Source: Puteibacter caeruleilacunae (GTDB taxonomy: Bacteria; Bacteroidota; Bacteroidia; Bacteroidales; Prolixibacteraceae). From it: a stretch of 36,970 nucleotides of DNA. A program made the position numbers and the translations under genes. Positions 24,577 to 33,000 of the stretch are shown here, one piece after another (the stretch's first letter is position 1; each line of letters opens with the position of its first letter). The notes under the pieces were generated by a model. The model saw nothing but the letters and a program-made list of their open reading frames with translations, did no database searches and was not told the DNA's origin. Location: NCBI GenBank assembly GCA_005217565.1, contig SJCO01000027.1, positions 1 to 36,970 on the forward strand, read 5' to 3'.

Positions 24577-25896
24577 ATGAATACTGAAACTCCTATCAAT
24601 TCAAGTATTGTTCAAAATGAAATCGATAAACTACGAATCGATAATATAGGTAAAGCATCTATCCGTGAAATTGTACAATTAGTTAATCAGGTTGAAGAAC
24701 AAACCGGAGATAAATATGTACGAATGGAAATGGGTATTCCAGGATTACCTCCTGCAAAAGTTGGTGTTAGTGCTGAAATTGCAGCATTAGAGCAAGGTGT
24801 TGCTTCAAAATATCCTATGCTTGACGGTATTAAGCCGTTAAAAGAAGAAGCTTCCAGATTTGTGAAGCTATTTATGGATATTGATGTTAAGCCTCAAGGA
24901 TGTATTCCTACAGTTGGATCTATGCAAGGTACATATGCTGCCTTTCATGTAGCGGCTAACTGTGATGTAAAAAAAGATACTGCATTATTTATAGATCCGG
25001 GATTTCCGGTTCAAAAGCAGCAAATGCTTGTGATGGGAGCTAAATACGAAACATTTGATGTATTCGACTACAGAGGTGAAAAGTTGCGTGCAAAGTTGGT
25101 GGAGTATTTAGAAAAAGGCAATATTAATTCGATTATATTTTCGAATCCTAATAATCCTTCATGGATTTGTTTTACGGAAGAAGAATTAAAAATTGTTGCA
25201 GAATGTGCCAATGAATATGATGTTATTATAATGGAAGATTTGGCATATTTCGCAATGGATTTTAGACGCAATTTAGCCACCCCGGGAGAACCTCCATATC
25301 AGGCGACTGTTGCAAGATGGACAGATAACTATATCATGTTTGTTTCTAGCTCAAAAATCTTCTCTTATGCAGGGCAACGGTGTGGAATGATGGTGATCTC
25401 TGATAAGTTATATGAACGCGATTATCCAAATCTAAAACCACGTTTTGATTGTCATGGATTTGGTAATACTATTCTACAAAGAGCATTATATTCATTGTCA
25501 TCAGGAACTAGTCATTCAGCACAGTATGCTTTGGCAGCGATGTTTAAAGCAGCAAATGATGGTGAATTTAAGTTTGTTGAAGAGATAAAGGAGTATGGTG
25601 AAAGAGCTAAGATTATGAAGAAGTTATTTACTGATAACGGATTCTATATCGTTTATGATAAAGATGGTAATGAAAAAGTTGCTGATGGCTTTTACTTTAC
25701 CATTGCCTACCCAGGAATGACAGGAGGAGAATTACTTGAGAAAATGTTATTCTATGGAATTAGCGCTATAACCCTTGGTAATACAGGTTCTGAGCGAGAA
25801 GGACTAAGAGCATGTGTGTCACATGTTCAGAGAAGCCAGTTTGAAGACCTGGAGAAGCGCTTAACGCAATTTCATAAAGATTTCCCCATTGGATAG
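24577..25896 (+). CDS. PLP-dependent class I/II aminotransferase, probably aromatic
   Basis: This 439-residue fold-type I enzyme has the NPNNP motif (190-194), the cofactor aspartate in MEDLAYF (D221), the PLP lysine in SSSKIFSYAGQRCG (K260) and a late Arg in the ERExLRACVS region that should bind the carboxylate. It sits between prephenate dehydratase and a 2-oxoacid:ferredoxin oxidoreductase. The natural reaction is phenylpyruvate (or another arylpyruvate) plus glutamate to the amino acid. Substrate choice is inferred from position; branched-chain or aspartate use is not excluded. Confidence 0.88.
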   Translation: MNTETPINSSIVQNEIDKLRIDNIGKASIREIVQLVNQVEEQTGDKYVRMEMGIPGLPPAKVGVSAEIAALEQGVASKYPMLDGIKPLKEEASRFVKLFMDIDVKPQGCIPTVGSMQGTYAAFHVAANCDVKKDTALFIDPGFPVQKQQMLVMGAKYETFDVFDYRGEKLRAKLVEYLEKGNINSIIFSNPNNPSWICFTEEELKIVAECANEYDVIIMEDLAYFAMDFRRNLATPGEPPYQATVARWTDNYIMFVSSSKIFSYAGQRCGMMVISDKLYERDYPNLKPRFDCHGFGNTILQRALYSLSSGTSHSAQYALAAMFKAANDGEFKFVEEIKEYGERAKIMKKLFTDNGFYIVYDKDGNEKVADGFYFTIAYPGMTGGELLEKMLFYGISAITLGNTGSEREGLRACVSHVQRSQFEDLEKRLTQFHKDFPIG

Positions 25897-25943
25897 AACT
25901 AATTACATGCAAATTAATAAGGAATCATAATAAAACCAGTACA

Positions 25944-26168
25944 ATGGCAAAAGTTAAAGGAGCAGTAGTGGTGGATAATGAAAAATGTAAAGGTTGTGAT
26001 CTTTGCGTTGTTGCATGTCCTCACGATGTATTAAGCCTACACAGGGAAGTGAACGGTAAGGGATATCATTATTCCTATATGAAGAATCCAGATGCCTGTA
26101 TAGGATGTATGAATTGTGCGCTCGTATGTCCAGACTCTTGTATAACTGTTTACAGAGTAAGAGTTTAA
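25944..26168 (+). CDS. vorD: 2-oxoacid:ferredoxin oxidoreductase, ferredoxin-like delta subunit
   Basis: This 74-residue protein has two complete [4Fe-4S] motifs, CKGCDLCVVACPHD and CIGCMNCALVCPDS. It is the electron-carrying subunit of the four-subunit oxidoreductase encoded with it; the alpha subunit follows by 56 bases. The start MAKVKGAVVVDNEKC fits the family. Confidence 0.9.
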   Translation: MAKVKGAVVVDNEKCKGCDLCVVACPHDVLSLHREVNGKGYHYSYMKNPDACIGCMNCALVCPDSCITVYRVRV

Positions 26169-26224
26169 TGAAAATGCGTAAGGCATTTTCCTAGGTTTAG
26201 TACAAATTTAAAAAACATTGAATA

Positions 26225-27307
26225 ATGGGAGAATTAAGATTAATGAAAGGGAATGAGGTTATTGCCGAAGCTGCAATCAGATGTGGTTGTGACGGATATT
26301 TCGGTTATCCCATTACACCTCAGTCCGAAGTAATGGAAACATTGATGATTCGACGCCCATGGGACGAAACAGGTATGGTAGTTCTACAGGCCGAGAGTGA
26401 AGTCGCATCAATAAATATGCTTTATGGTGGAGCATCAACTGGAAAAAAAGTGATGACTTCATCTTCAAGTCCAGGTATCAGCTTGATGGCTGAAGGATTA
26501 TCTTATTTGGCAGGAGCAGAATTGCCTTGTCTTGTTGTAAATGTTCAACGTGCGGGTCCTGGATTAGGAACAATTCAGCCTTCTCAGGCGGACTATTTTC
26601 AAGCAGTAAAAGGTTGTGGTCATGGTGATTATAAATTGATCGTTCTGGCACCAGCATCGGTTCAGGAGATGAACGACTTTGTTGACTTGGGCTTTGAATT
26701 GGCATTTAAATATAAAAATCCAGCAATGATCTTGACTGATGGTGTTATTGGTCAGATGATGGAAAAAGTTGAATTGGCTGATTTTAAACCTCGTTGGACA
26801 AAAGAAGAAATTCAAGCGAACTGCGGAGACTGGGCATGTACCGGTAAAAAAGATAGAAAACGTCATGTATCTACTTCTTTGGAGTTAGACTCAGAATTGA
26901 TGGAGCAGAATAACCTTCGATTTCAGGCTAAATACAAAGAGATTGAGGAGAATGAAGTTCGTTATGAAATGATTGACTGCGAAGACGCAGATTATATAAT
27001 CGTTGCATTTGGTTCAGCTGCACGTATTTGTCAAAAGTCGATGCAAATAGCAAGAGAACAAGGAATAAAAGTTGGTATGTTACGTCCAATAACATTGTTC
27101 CCTTTCCCAACTAAGACTATTGAAGAATTGGCTGGTAAGGTTAAAGGATTTATCTCTGTTGAGATGAGTGCTGGTCAAATGGTTGAAGATGTGAAATTGG
27201 CAGTTAATGGAAAAGTACCTGTTGAGTATTTTGGTCGCTATGGAGGGGTTGTTCCAACTCCGGGAGAAATAGTTGATGCAATGAAACAAAAATTAATTGG
27301 AGGTTAA
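26225..27307 (+). CDS. vorB: 2-oxoacid:ferredoxin oxidoreductase, alpha subunit (VorB type)
   Basis: This 360-residue subunit begins with the signature LMKGNEVIAEAAIRCGCDGY and FGYPITPQSEVMETL. It also has the VQRAGPGLGTIQPSQADYFQ region and a C-terminal transketolase-like domain (KVGMLRPITLFPFPTKTIEE). The complex interconverts 2-oxoacid plus CoA with acyl-CoA, CO2 and reduced ferredoxin. By similarity it is of the branched-chain or 2-oxoglutarate type, but two arylacetyl-CoA ligases, PheA and an aminotransferase nearby suggest that arylpyruvates may be the real substrate. The reverse, carboxylating reaction would make phenylpyruvate. Confidence 0.92.
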   Translation: MGELRLMKGNEVIAEAAIRCGCDGYFGYPITPQSEVMETLMIRRPWDETGMVVLQAESEVASINMLYGGASTGKKVMTSSSSPGISLMAEGLSYLAGAELPCLVVNVQRAGPGLGTIQPSQADYFQAVKGCGHGDYKLIVLAPASVQEMNDFVDLGFELAFKYKNPAMILTDGVIGQMMEKVELADFKPRWTKEEIQANCGDWACTGKKDRKRHVSTSLELDSELMEQNNLRFQAKYKEIEENEVRYEMIDCEDADYIIVAFGSAARICQKSMQIAREQGIKVGMLRPITLFPFPTKTIEELAGKVKGFISVEMSAGQMVEDVKLAVNGKVPVEYFGRYGGVVPTPGEIVDAMKQKLIGG

Positions 27308-27311
27308 GACA

Positions 27312-28106
27312 ATGGATATAAAAGATATAATTAAGCCTGAGAATCTGGTTTATGATAAAACCAAAGTTCTTACCGATAATGTAATGCACTATTGTCCAGG
27401 ATGTAGTCATGGTGTTATCCATAAGATTCTGGCAGAGGTGATTGATGAAATGGGTATTCAGGAAGAAACTATAGGTGTTTCGCCAGTGGGATGTTCTGTA
27501 TTAGCATACAATTATTTGGATATCGACTGGTTGGAGGCTGCTCACGGTAGAGCTCCTGCATTAGCGACAGGTGTAGTTCGATTGAATCCAGAGAAATATG
27601 TGTTTACTTATCAGGGAGATGGTGACTTGGCATCAATCGGTACAGCAGAAATCATGCATGCTTGTAATCGAGGAGAAAACATTGTTGTGATATTTGTGAA
27701 TAACGCTATTTATGGAATGACAGGAGGTCAGATGGCTCCTACCACATTAGTAGGTCAGGTAACAGCAACAACTCCATATGGTAGAGAGCTGGATCTACAT
27801 GGTTATCCTTTAAAAATTACTGAATTAGTGGCACAATTACCCGGAACTTCATTCGTTACTCGTCAGTCTGTGCAGACCCCTGCTGCTGTGCGAAAAACAA
27901 AGAAAGCCATTAAAAAAGCTTTTGCGAATGTAGGGCAGAAGAAGGGAACACAATTTGTTGAAGTTGTATCTACTTGTAGTTCTGGTTGGAAGATTTCTCC
28001 AGTTGCATCAAATAAATGGATGGAAACCAATATGTTCCCATTTTATCCTCTTGGAGATATAAAAGATTCAGAAAAAGAAACGGCTGACAAATTTAAGGTT
28101 CAGTAA
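27312..28106 (+). CDS. vorA: 2-oxoacid:ferredoxin oxidoreductase, beta subunit (TPP-binding)
   Basis: This 264-residue subunit carries the thiamine diphosphate site, GDGDLASIGTAEIMHACNR (102-120) ending in VNN (129-131). The cysteine motif CPGCSHG (28-34) and NAIYGMTGGQMAPTT are family marks. The ATG at 27312, four bases after the alpha stop, is preferred over a TTG at 27297 that would overlap alpha. It forms the catalytic core with the alpha subunit. Confidence 0.93.
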   Translation: MDIKDIIKPENLVYDKTKVLTDNVMHYCPGCSHGVIHKILAEVIDEMGIQEETIGVSPVGCSVLAYNYLDIDWLEAAHGRAPALATGVVRLNPEKYVFTYQGDGDLASIGTAEIMHACNRGENIVVIFVNNAIYGMTGGQMAPTTLVGQVTATTPYGRELDLHGYPLKITELVAQLPGTSFVTRQSVQTPAAVRKTKKAIKKAFANVGQKKGTQFVEVVSTCSSGWKISPVASNKWMETNMFPFYPLGDIKDSEKETADKFKVQ

Positions 28107-28126
28107 TCAATTAAAAAAGTGAAATT

Positions 28127-28675
28127 ATGACCGAAGAAATAATTATAGCAGGATTTGGAGGCCAGGGAGTTTTATCAATGGGTAAAATTCTTGCATACTC
28201 GGGAATTATGCAAGATCAGGAGGTTGCATGGTTTCCTTCATATGGACCTGAAATGAGAGGAGGAACTGCAAACGTTACTGTCATTCTAAGTGACGATCGT
28301 ATTAGTTCTCCTGTGCTTCATGAGTATGATACAGCAATCATTCTGAATCAGCAATCGATGGATAAGTTTGAATCATCAGTAAAGCCAGGAGGTGTATTGC
28401 TGTATGATCCAAATGGAATTAGTCGTCACCCTGAGCGTAAGGATATTAAAGTTTATCGAATTGAAGGTACGCGCCTTGCTGCAGAAATGGGTAATCCAAA
28501 GACATTCAACATGATCGTATTAGGTGCTTACCTAAAGGTTAAGCCATTAGTGGAAATGGAGAATGTTAAAAAAGGATTGGAAAAATCATTGCCAGCGCGC
28601 CATCATAAATTGATTCCTTTGAATATTGAAGCAATTGAAAAAGGATGCGGTGAGTTGGAAACTGTTCAAGAATAA
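28127..28675 (+). CDS. vorC: 2-oxoacid:ferredoxin oxidoreductase, gamma subunit
   Basis: This 182-residue subunit shows the family start IIIAGFGGQGVLSMGKILAY (5-24), then WFPSYGPEMRGGTANVTV and the LNQQSMDKFE region. It completes the delta-alpha-beta-gamma set and is the last gene before a strong terminator. Confidence 0.92.
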   Translation: MTEEIIIAGFGGQGVLSMGKILAYSGIMQDQEVAWFPSYGPEMRGGTANVTVILSDDRISSPVLHEYDTAIILNQQSMDKFESSVKPGGVLLYDPNGISRHPERKDIKVYRIEGTRLAAEMGNPKTFNMIVLGAYLKVKPLVEMENVKKGLEKSLPARHHKLIPLNIEAIEKGCGELETVQE

Positions 28676-28696
28676 TCTTATAAGATAATATAAAAG

Positions 28697-28733
28697 AAAG
28701 CGTCTTGGTTTTGACCGAGGCGCTTTTATTTTT
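28697..28733 (+). terminator. Terminator of the oxidoreductase operon
   Basis: AAAGCGTCTTGG (28697-28708) pairs with CCGAGGCGCTTT (28715-28726) with wobble pairs, and a T-rich tail follows. The 3' arm and tail overlap the end of the convergent nadD gene. Confidence 0.85.
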
Positions 28734-29304
28734 TCTCGTAAAAGTGCATCTCAGAAATATAGTTGGCTGTATTGGGATGCATGAAAAAAGAGACATCTTT
28801 CCCTCCAGCAATACTATCTCGAATAAAAGATGAAGAAACCTCAATAAAAGGTGCATTCACAATTGTCATATCTGCATCTGTAGGCATAGTTGATTCATCA
28901 AAACCTGGTCTTGGATATACCAGAATAGGATATTGCTCGATAAGTTGCTGATAGTTTTTCCACTTGTCAAAGCTTTTTAGGTTATCAGAACCCATGATTA
29001 AAACAAACTGGTGATTTGGGTAAGCTTCCTTGAGATAGGTCAGTGTGTCAATTGTATAAGAAGGTTTCGGTAGTCTGAATTCAATATTGGATGCCTTAAA
29101 TCTAAAATCATCACCTATTGCTTGATTAACTAGTTCTAGTCTTTGGTATTCAGGTAGAAGACTTTTCTTTGTTTTAAAAGGATTTTGTGGACTCACCACG
29201 AACCATAAGCTATCAAGATCAGTAAATTCAACCATGTAATTAGCAATGGCTAAGTGACCAATATGAATAGGATTAAATGATCCAAAGTAGAGTCCTATTT
29301 TCAT
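28726..29304 (-). CDS. nadD: Nicotinate-mononucleotide adenylyltransferase
   Basis: NadD transfers AMP to nicotinate mononucleotide in NAD synthesis. The 192-residue protein has the nucleotidyltransferase signature GSFNPIHIGH (8-17), VSPQNPFK, the MGSDNLKSF segment and the late ISSTxIR-like SSSFIRDSI. It is the third gene of yicC-gmk-nadD, a common Bacteroidota order. Confidence 0.95.
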   Translation of the reverse strand: MKIGLYFGSFNPIHIGHLAIANYMVEFTDLDSLWFVVSPQNPFKTKKSLLPEYQRLELVNQAIGDDFRFKASNIEFRLPKPSYTIDTLTYLKEAYPNHQFVLIMGSDNLKSFDKWKNYQQLIEQYPILVYPRPGFDESTMPTDADMTIVNAPFIEVSSSFIRDSIAGGKDVSFFMHPNTANYISEMHFYEKK

Positions 29305-29331
29305 CCTTTAACGATTTATGTATTTATGATT

Positions 29332-29364
29332 TTGGGATTCCTAAAGTGTTATTAGTCATCCCAA
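29332..29364 (-). other. Inverted repeat between gmk and nadD
   Basis: TTGGGAT (29332-29338) and ATCCCAA (29358-29364) are perfect complements with a 19-base loop in the 68-base gap. No strong T run follows, so it may be a processing or partial termination site. Confidence 0.4.
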
Positions 29365-29372
29365 TATTTTAA

Positions 29373-29942
29373 TTAGCTATTTATGAATTGTTTTACTGCA
29401 TTTTCAGCTGCAACGAATGCATCATCAAGAATATCATTGACAATAATGGTGTCAAATTTCGATGCATAAGTAAGCTCTTCTTCCGCTTTGGCAACTCTTT
29501 TCTCAATAACATCAGGGGCATCAGTAGATCTACCAATTAAGCGGTTGCGTAATTCTTTAACTGATGGTGGTTGAATGAATAATGCCAATGCTTCTGCTCC
29601 ATATAATTTTTTGATATTACTTCCGCCTACAACGTCTACATCAAAAACCACATGTTTACCTTGATTGGTGATTCTTTCTACCTCGCTTCTTAATGTCCCA
29701 TAGCAGCAACCTGCATATACCTCTTCCCACTCAAGGAATTCATCATTCTTCACTTTTTCCTTGAATTCGTCAAGACTTAGAAAGTAATAATCTTTCCCAT
29801 GTTGTTCTTCTCCTCTAGGAGCTCTACAAGTAGCAGAAATAGAGAACTCCAGACCTAAATCTTGTGATAATAGATGCTTAACTATAGTTGTTTTTCCAGA
29901 ACCAGAAGGTGCTGAAAAAATAATTAGTTTACCTTTCTTCAT
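29373..29942 (-). CDS. gmk: Guanylate kinase
   Basis: Gmk phosphorylates GMP to GDP. The 189-residue protein has the P-loop SAPSGSGKTT (10-19), the GMP-binding region SISATCRAPRGEEQHGKDYYF, DVDVVGG and the lid segment GRSTDAPDVIEKR. It lies 23 bases after yicC. Confidence 0.96.
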   Translation of the reverse strand: MKKGKLIIFSAPSGSGKTTIVKHLLSQDLGLEFSISATCRAPRGEEQHGKDYYFLSLDEFKEKVKNDEFLEWEEVYAGCCYGTLRSEVERITNQGKHVVFDVDVVGGSNIKKLYGAEALALFIQPPSVKELRNRLIGRSTDAPDVIEKRVAKAEEELTYASKFDTIIVNDILDDAFVAAENAVKQFINS

Positions 29943-29965
29943 TTGATGTGATGATTCAGAATTGA

Positions 29966-30841
29966 TTATAAAACGTTTAATACCTGTTCTTTAATTTTTT
30001 CCAGGTTATCTTTCATTTGTACAACCAGTTTTTGTATTTCGGAGTGGTTGGCCTTTGATCCCATTGTATTGATTTCACGTCCAATTTCCTGAGCAATAAA
30101 ACCTAGTTTCTTTCCAGCAGGACCTTTATCTGTCATAGTATCCAAGAAGTACTTACAATGATTTGCCAAACGTACCTTCTCTTCATTGAGATCAAGTTTT
30201 TCGATGTAAAAGATAAGTTCTTGCTCAAATCGGTTTTTATCGAAGTTTCCGTTGGCATCAAGTTCTTTGAAATTGTCAAGAATACGTTCTTTTACTTTGT
30301 CGATACGTTCTTGTTCAAAAGGTTCAACTTTCTTCGAAAGGCTGGTAATTTGATCTATACTGTTACGAATGTCATTTTCAAGCGCTATGCCTTCTTGTTC
30401 TCTAAAGTTAATTAACTCTTTAAGCGCTATTTCAGTATGATTCTTGATTTGAAGCCATTCTTCTTCATCAAGTTCTTCATATTCGATCTTAATTGTGTCA
30501 GGTAGTCGCATGATTACCTGCATGATTGATTCGCCCACTGGTAAATTAAGATCGTTTGAGATATTGGATAGCTGTTTGTAATAATCTGTAACAATTCCTT
30601 GATTAATTGTTGCATTTGCTTCAGTACCAAGATTTTCGTAATAAATACAGTATTCGACCTTTCCTCGTGTTAAAAACTCTGAAATGAATTTACGTATTTC
30701 AATCTCTTTTGACTTGTATAGCGAAGGTATTCTTGTGCTTATATCAAGTTGTTTACTGTTTAAAGATTTTATTTCAATTGTGAGTTTTTTATTTTCGAGG
30801 ATGCATTCGGATTTACCGAATCCGGTCATAGATCTTATCAT
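29966..30841 (-). CDS. yicC: YicC-family endoribonuclease
   Basis: YicC proteins are RNases linked to stress and small-RNA turnover. The 291-residue protein starts MIRSMTGFGKSE, the exact family start. It continues with EIKSLNSKQLDISTRIP and ends with the conserved DUF1732 region GKKLGFIAQEIGREINTMGSKA. A longer frame begins at 30895, but the conserved start and a promoter ending at 30864 fix the start at 30841. It heads the gmk-nadD operon. Confidence 0.94.
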   Translation of the reverse strand: MIRSMTGFGKSECILENKKLTIEIKSLNSKQLDISTRIPSLYKSKEIEIRKFISEFLTRGKVEYCIYYENLGTEANATINQGIVTDYYKQLSNISNDLNLPVGESIMQVIMRLPDTIKIEYEELDEEEWLQIKNHTEIALKELINFREQEGIALENDIRNSIDQITSLSKKVEPFEQERIDKVKERILDNFKELDANGNFDKNRFEQELIFYIEKLDLNEEKVRLANHCKYFLDTMTDKGPAGKKLGFIAQEIGREINTMGSKANHSEIQKLVVQMKDNLEKIKEQVLNVL

Positions 30842-30863
30842 GCTATCTTTGTTTAAATTGGGA

Positions 30864-30896
30864 CAAAGGTAATTCTTTTTACTGAAAGAATCCAAA
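30864..30896 (-). promoter_or_regulatory. Promoter of yicC-gmk-nadD
   Basis: On the minus strand TTTG (30896-30893), 21 bases, then TACCTTTG (30871-30864), a good Bacteroidota promoter. The leader to the yicC start at 30841 is short, which supports that start. Confidence 0.6.
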
Positions 30897-30958
30897 CCAT
30901 CTAAGATCTACTATATTTAGGTGTTAAATTATATCGTATCGAGTAAAAGAATATCACC

Positions 30959-31798
30959 CTAACAATTGCGATACGCCATAAAGGAAATATAATGAACAAC
31001 TTGATTGGAAGGGGCAATTTCACCTGAATGTCCTTCGGCCAATAACTGAATAGAGGAAGCGTCAGATTCCATTTTGGAGTATTCCATAAGTGTCATTATA
31101 GGGCCATAACCACATATTGATGCCTGCTTTTTCTTAATGCATTTATAAGTATCTTTTGTGTTTAATGTAAGGATTTTATTAACTACCGGTTGATCAGTTG
31201 ATTCTATCTGACGAGGAGAAATGTAGTGACTAAAATCTGATGATGCGATAATAAAGACTTTCTTTTTTGCCAATTTTATAGCCGTGTGAAGCTGTTTGGC
31301 TAGTTCCAGGGCTGCATCTGGATTTTGGCGATTCATTGTTATTGGAAGAATCTTAAAGCAATAGTTAAGTGTGGTTTGAAGAAGTGGAAGTTGTACTTCT
31401 GCTGAATGTTCATGATCATGTGCTTGATTATCAGTGTCGATTTGTAGTAAAGACTGAAGTCCTAAATCTACAGGTATATCACCTAGCGGTGTTCGCCAAT
31501 GTGTATAGTTACAAGTATTAAAATCGCCATGTCCTAGTCCAGTGTGGTTAGGATTGACGATTACGAAGGTTTTATATTCAGTCTTGTACTTGGCTAATAG
31601 CTCATATAAATGAATGGCCTGCCATCCCGAATAGATTAATCCTGCATGAGGAGAAACACCTCCGATGAGTGTATTTTTATCTATGCTATAGTTAACTGAA
31701 GATTGTTCCCTATTCCTTAGTTTCTGAATAAGTTTAGTTAATTCAACTTTATTGGCTGGGTAGAACCTTCCGGCTACGACTGGCTGTCTGATTTTCAT
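30959..31798 (-). CDS. amrB: AmmeMemoRadiSam system protein B (MEMO1 family)
   Basis: This 279-residue protein matches the MEMO family throughout: MKIRQPVVAGRFYPA at the start, GGVSPHAGLIYSG (H51), VNPNHTGLG (H85), HEHSAEVQLPLL, ASSDFSHYISP and ICGYGPI (C229). H51, H85 and C229 correspond to metal ligands of human MEMO1. Its function in bacteria is unclear. The radical SAM gene upstream overlaps it by 50 bases, which indicates coupled translation. Confidence 0.93.
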   Translation of the reverse strand: MKIRQPVVAGRFYPANKVELTKLIQKLRNREQSSVNYSIDKNTLIGGVSPHAGLIYSGWQAIHLYELLAKYKTEYKTFVIVNPNHTGLGHGDFNTCNYTHWRTPLGDIPVDLGLQSLLQIDTDNQAHDHEHSAEVQLPLLQTTLNYCFKILPITMNRQNPDAALELAKQLHTAIKLAKKKVFIIASSDFSHYISPRQIESTDQPVVNKILTLNTKDTYKCIKKKQASICGYGPIMTLMEYSKMESDASSIQLLAEGHSGEIAPSNQVVHYISFMAYRNC

Positions 31799-32810
31799 TG
31801 TCTTTAAAGTTTTTTATAACAGGTGTATGGCAATGCGTACATTTTCCATTTGGATCTAGACCAACTGTGTCAATATTATAGAATTCTCTTTCAATGAGTA
31901 ATTCCTTACAGTTGGGACAATAAGTGTCTGATTTTTCAATGTTTTGGGCATTACCTACATAAACATGTTGTAAATACTGCTTAGCAATTTCAAAGAATGA
32001 TAATAGTGTTGAAATTGGAGTAGGAGGATAACTAACCTCAAAGTGAGGGAAATAGCGAGATATATGTAGTGGAATCCATGGAGATAATTCAGATGAAATC
32101 CATTTCACCATTTCCTCAAACTCAACAGGATCATCATTTAGATTTGGAATCACCAAGTGTGTAATTTCTAAATGTTTTTCTTGTGCATTTATTGTTTTTA
32201 GTGTTTCAAGAACAGGTTGTAACTTTGATTTTGTTATTTTCTTGTAAAATTTATCGTTAAATGCTTTAAGGTCAATGTTAAATGCATCAATAGTTTCTAA
32301 AATTTCCAGTAATGGTTTTCTGTTGATATAGCCATTAGAAATCATTACATTTTTTAAGCCAGCAATCTTGGCTAGTTTTGATGTTTCTATAAGAAATTCA
32401 AAGAAAATACTAGGTTCATTATATGTGAATGCTATACCAATATTATCTTTTTGTCGTTTGGCTAGATCAATAATATCTTCAGGAGAAAAACTGCGGGCAA
32501 AGTAGGAATTGGAGTTTGCTTGGGAGATATGATGGTTTTGACAGAACTTACAGCTCATATTGCAACCATTTGTTCCAACAGATAAAATTTGAGTGCCAGG
32601 ATAAAAATGATATAATGGTTTTTTTTCAATTGGATCAATTGCTAATGCAGTAATATCTCCAAAGTTAATGGTCTCCAGTTGACCTTTGTTATTTTGTCTA
32701 ACCCTACAGATTCCAACAGCTCCATCTTTTAAGATGCAATTATGCGGACACAAAATGCATTGCACTGCTTTTCCTTCTTTTTCGATAAAATATGATGCTT
32801 TTGTTTTCAT
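31749..32810 (-). CDS. amrS: AmmeMemoRadiSam system radical SAM enzyme
   Basis: This 353-residue radical SAM enzyme has an N-terminal Cys block (CILCPHNC and GICRVR, about 18-36), the radical SAM motif CNMSCKFC (C83, C87, C90), the NEPS segment and a C-terminal zinc-like set of cysteines (CPNC, CTHCH). It is of the PflA-activase-like type (COG1180, from memory). The last 18 codons overlap the MEMO gene and look like a drifted tail. The third usual partner, AMMECR1 (protein A), is not in this window. Confidence 0.93.
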   Translation of the reverse strand: MKTKASYFIEKEGKAVQCILCPHNCILKDGAVGICRVRQNNKGQLETINFGDITALAIDPIEKKPLYHFYPGTQILSVGTNGCNMSCKFCQNHHISQANSNSYFARSFSPEDIIDLAKRQKDNIGIAFTYNEPSIFFEFLIETSKLAKIAGLKNVMISNGYINRKPLLEILETIDAFNIDLKAFNDKFYKKITKSKLQPVLETLKTINAQEKHLEITHLVIPNLNDDPVEFEEMVKWISSELSPWIPLHISRYFPHFEVSYPPTPISTLLSFFEIAKQYLQHVYVGNAQNIEKSDTYCPNCKELLIEREFYNIDTVGLDPNGKCTHCHTPVIKNFKDNENQTASRSRKVLPSQ

Positions 32811-32891
32811 AATTCCATATTCAATTATTCCTGCTGCTAATCCTCTACAAAAGATTGTTAATTTTTACAATTTCCCTCATAAACAATCTTG

Positions 32892-32952
32892 GTATGTATT
32901 AACATACGATGCTAAATATCATTTCGTTCCAAGAAAAAATCAGATATCTTTG
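32892..32952 (+). promoter_or_regulatory. hydE promoter with upstream palindrome
   Basis: TATCTTTG (32945-32952) is a perfect -7 box. TTTCG (32922-32926) is a weak -33 element 18 bases upstream. GTATGT-ATTA-ACATAC (32892-32907) is a perfect inverted repeat farther upstream in the same divergent region and could be an operator for either direction. Confidence 0.5.
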
Positions 32953-33000
32953 TCCTGAATTAATTTCTATCTTTATACAGATTGATAAAGTTTTTAGTTT

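Noticed and set aside
26478-27422. Minus-strand frames across the oxidoreductase alpha and beta genes.
   Set aside because: The alpha and beta subunits match known families over their full length on the plus strand; the antisense frames are low-complexity by-products.
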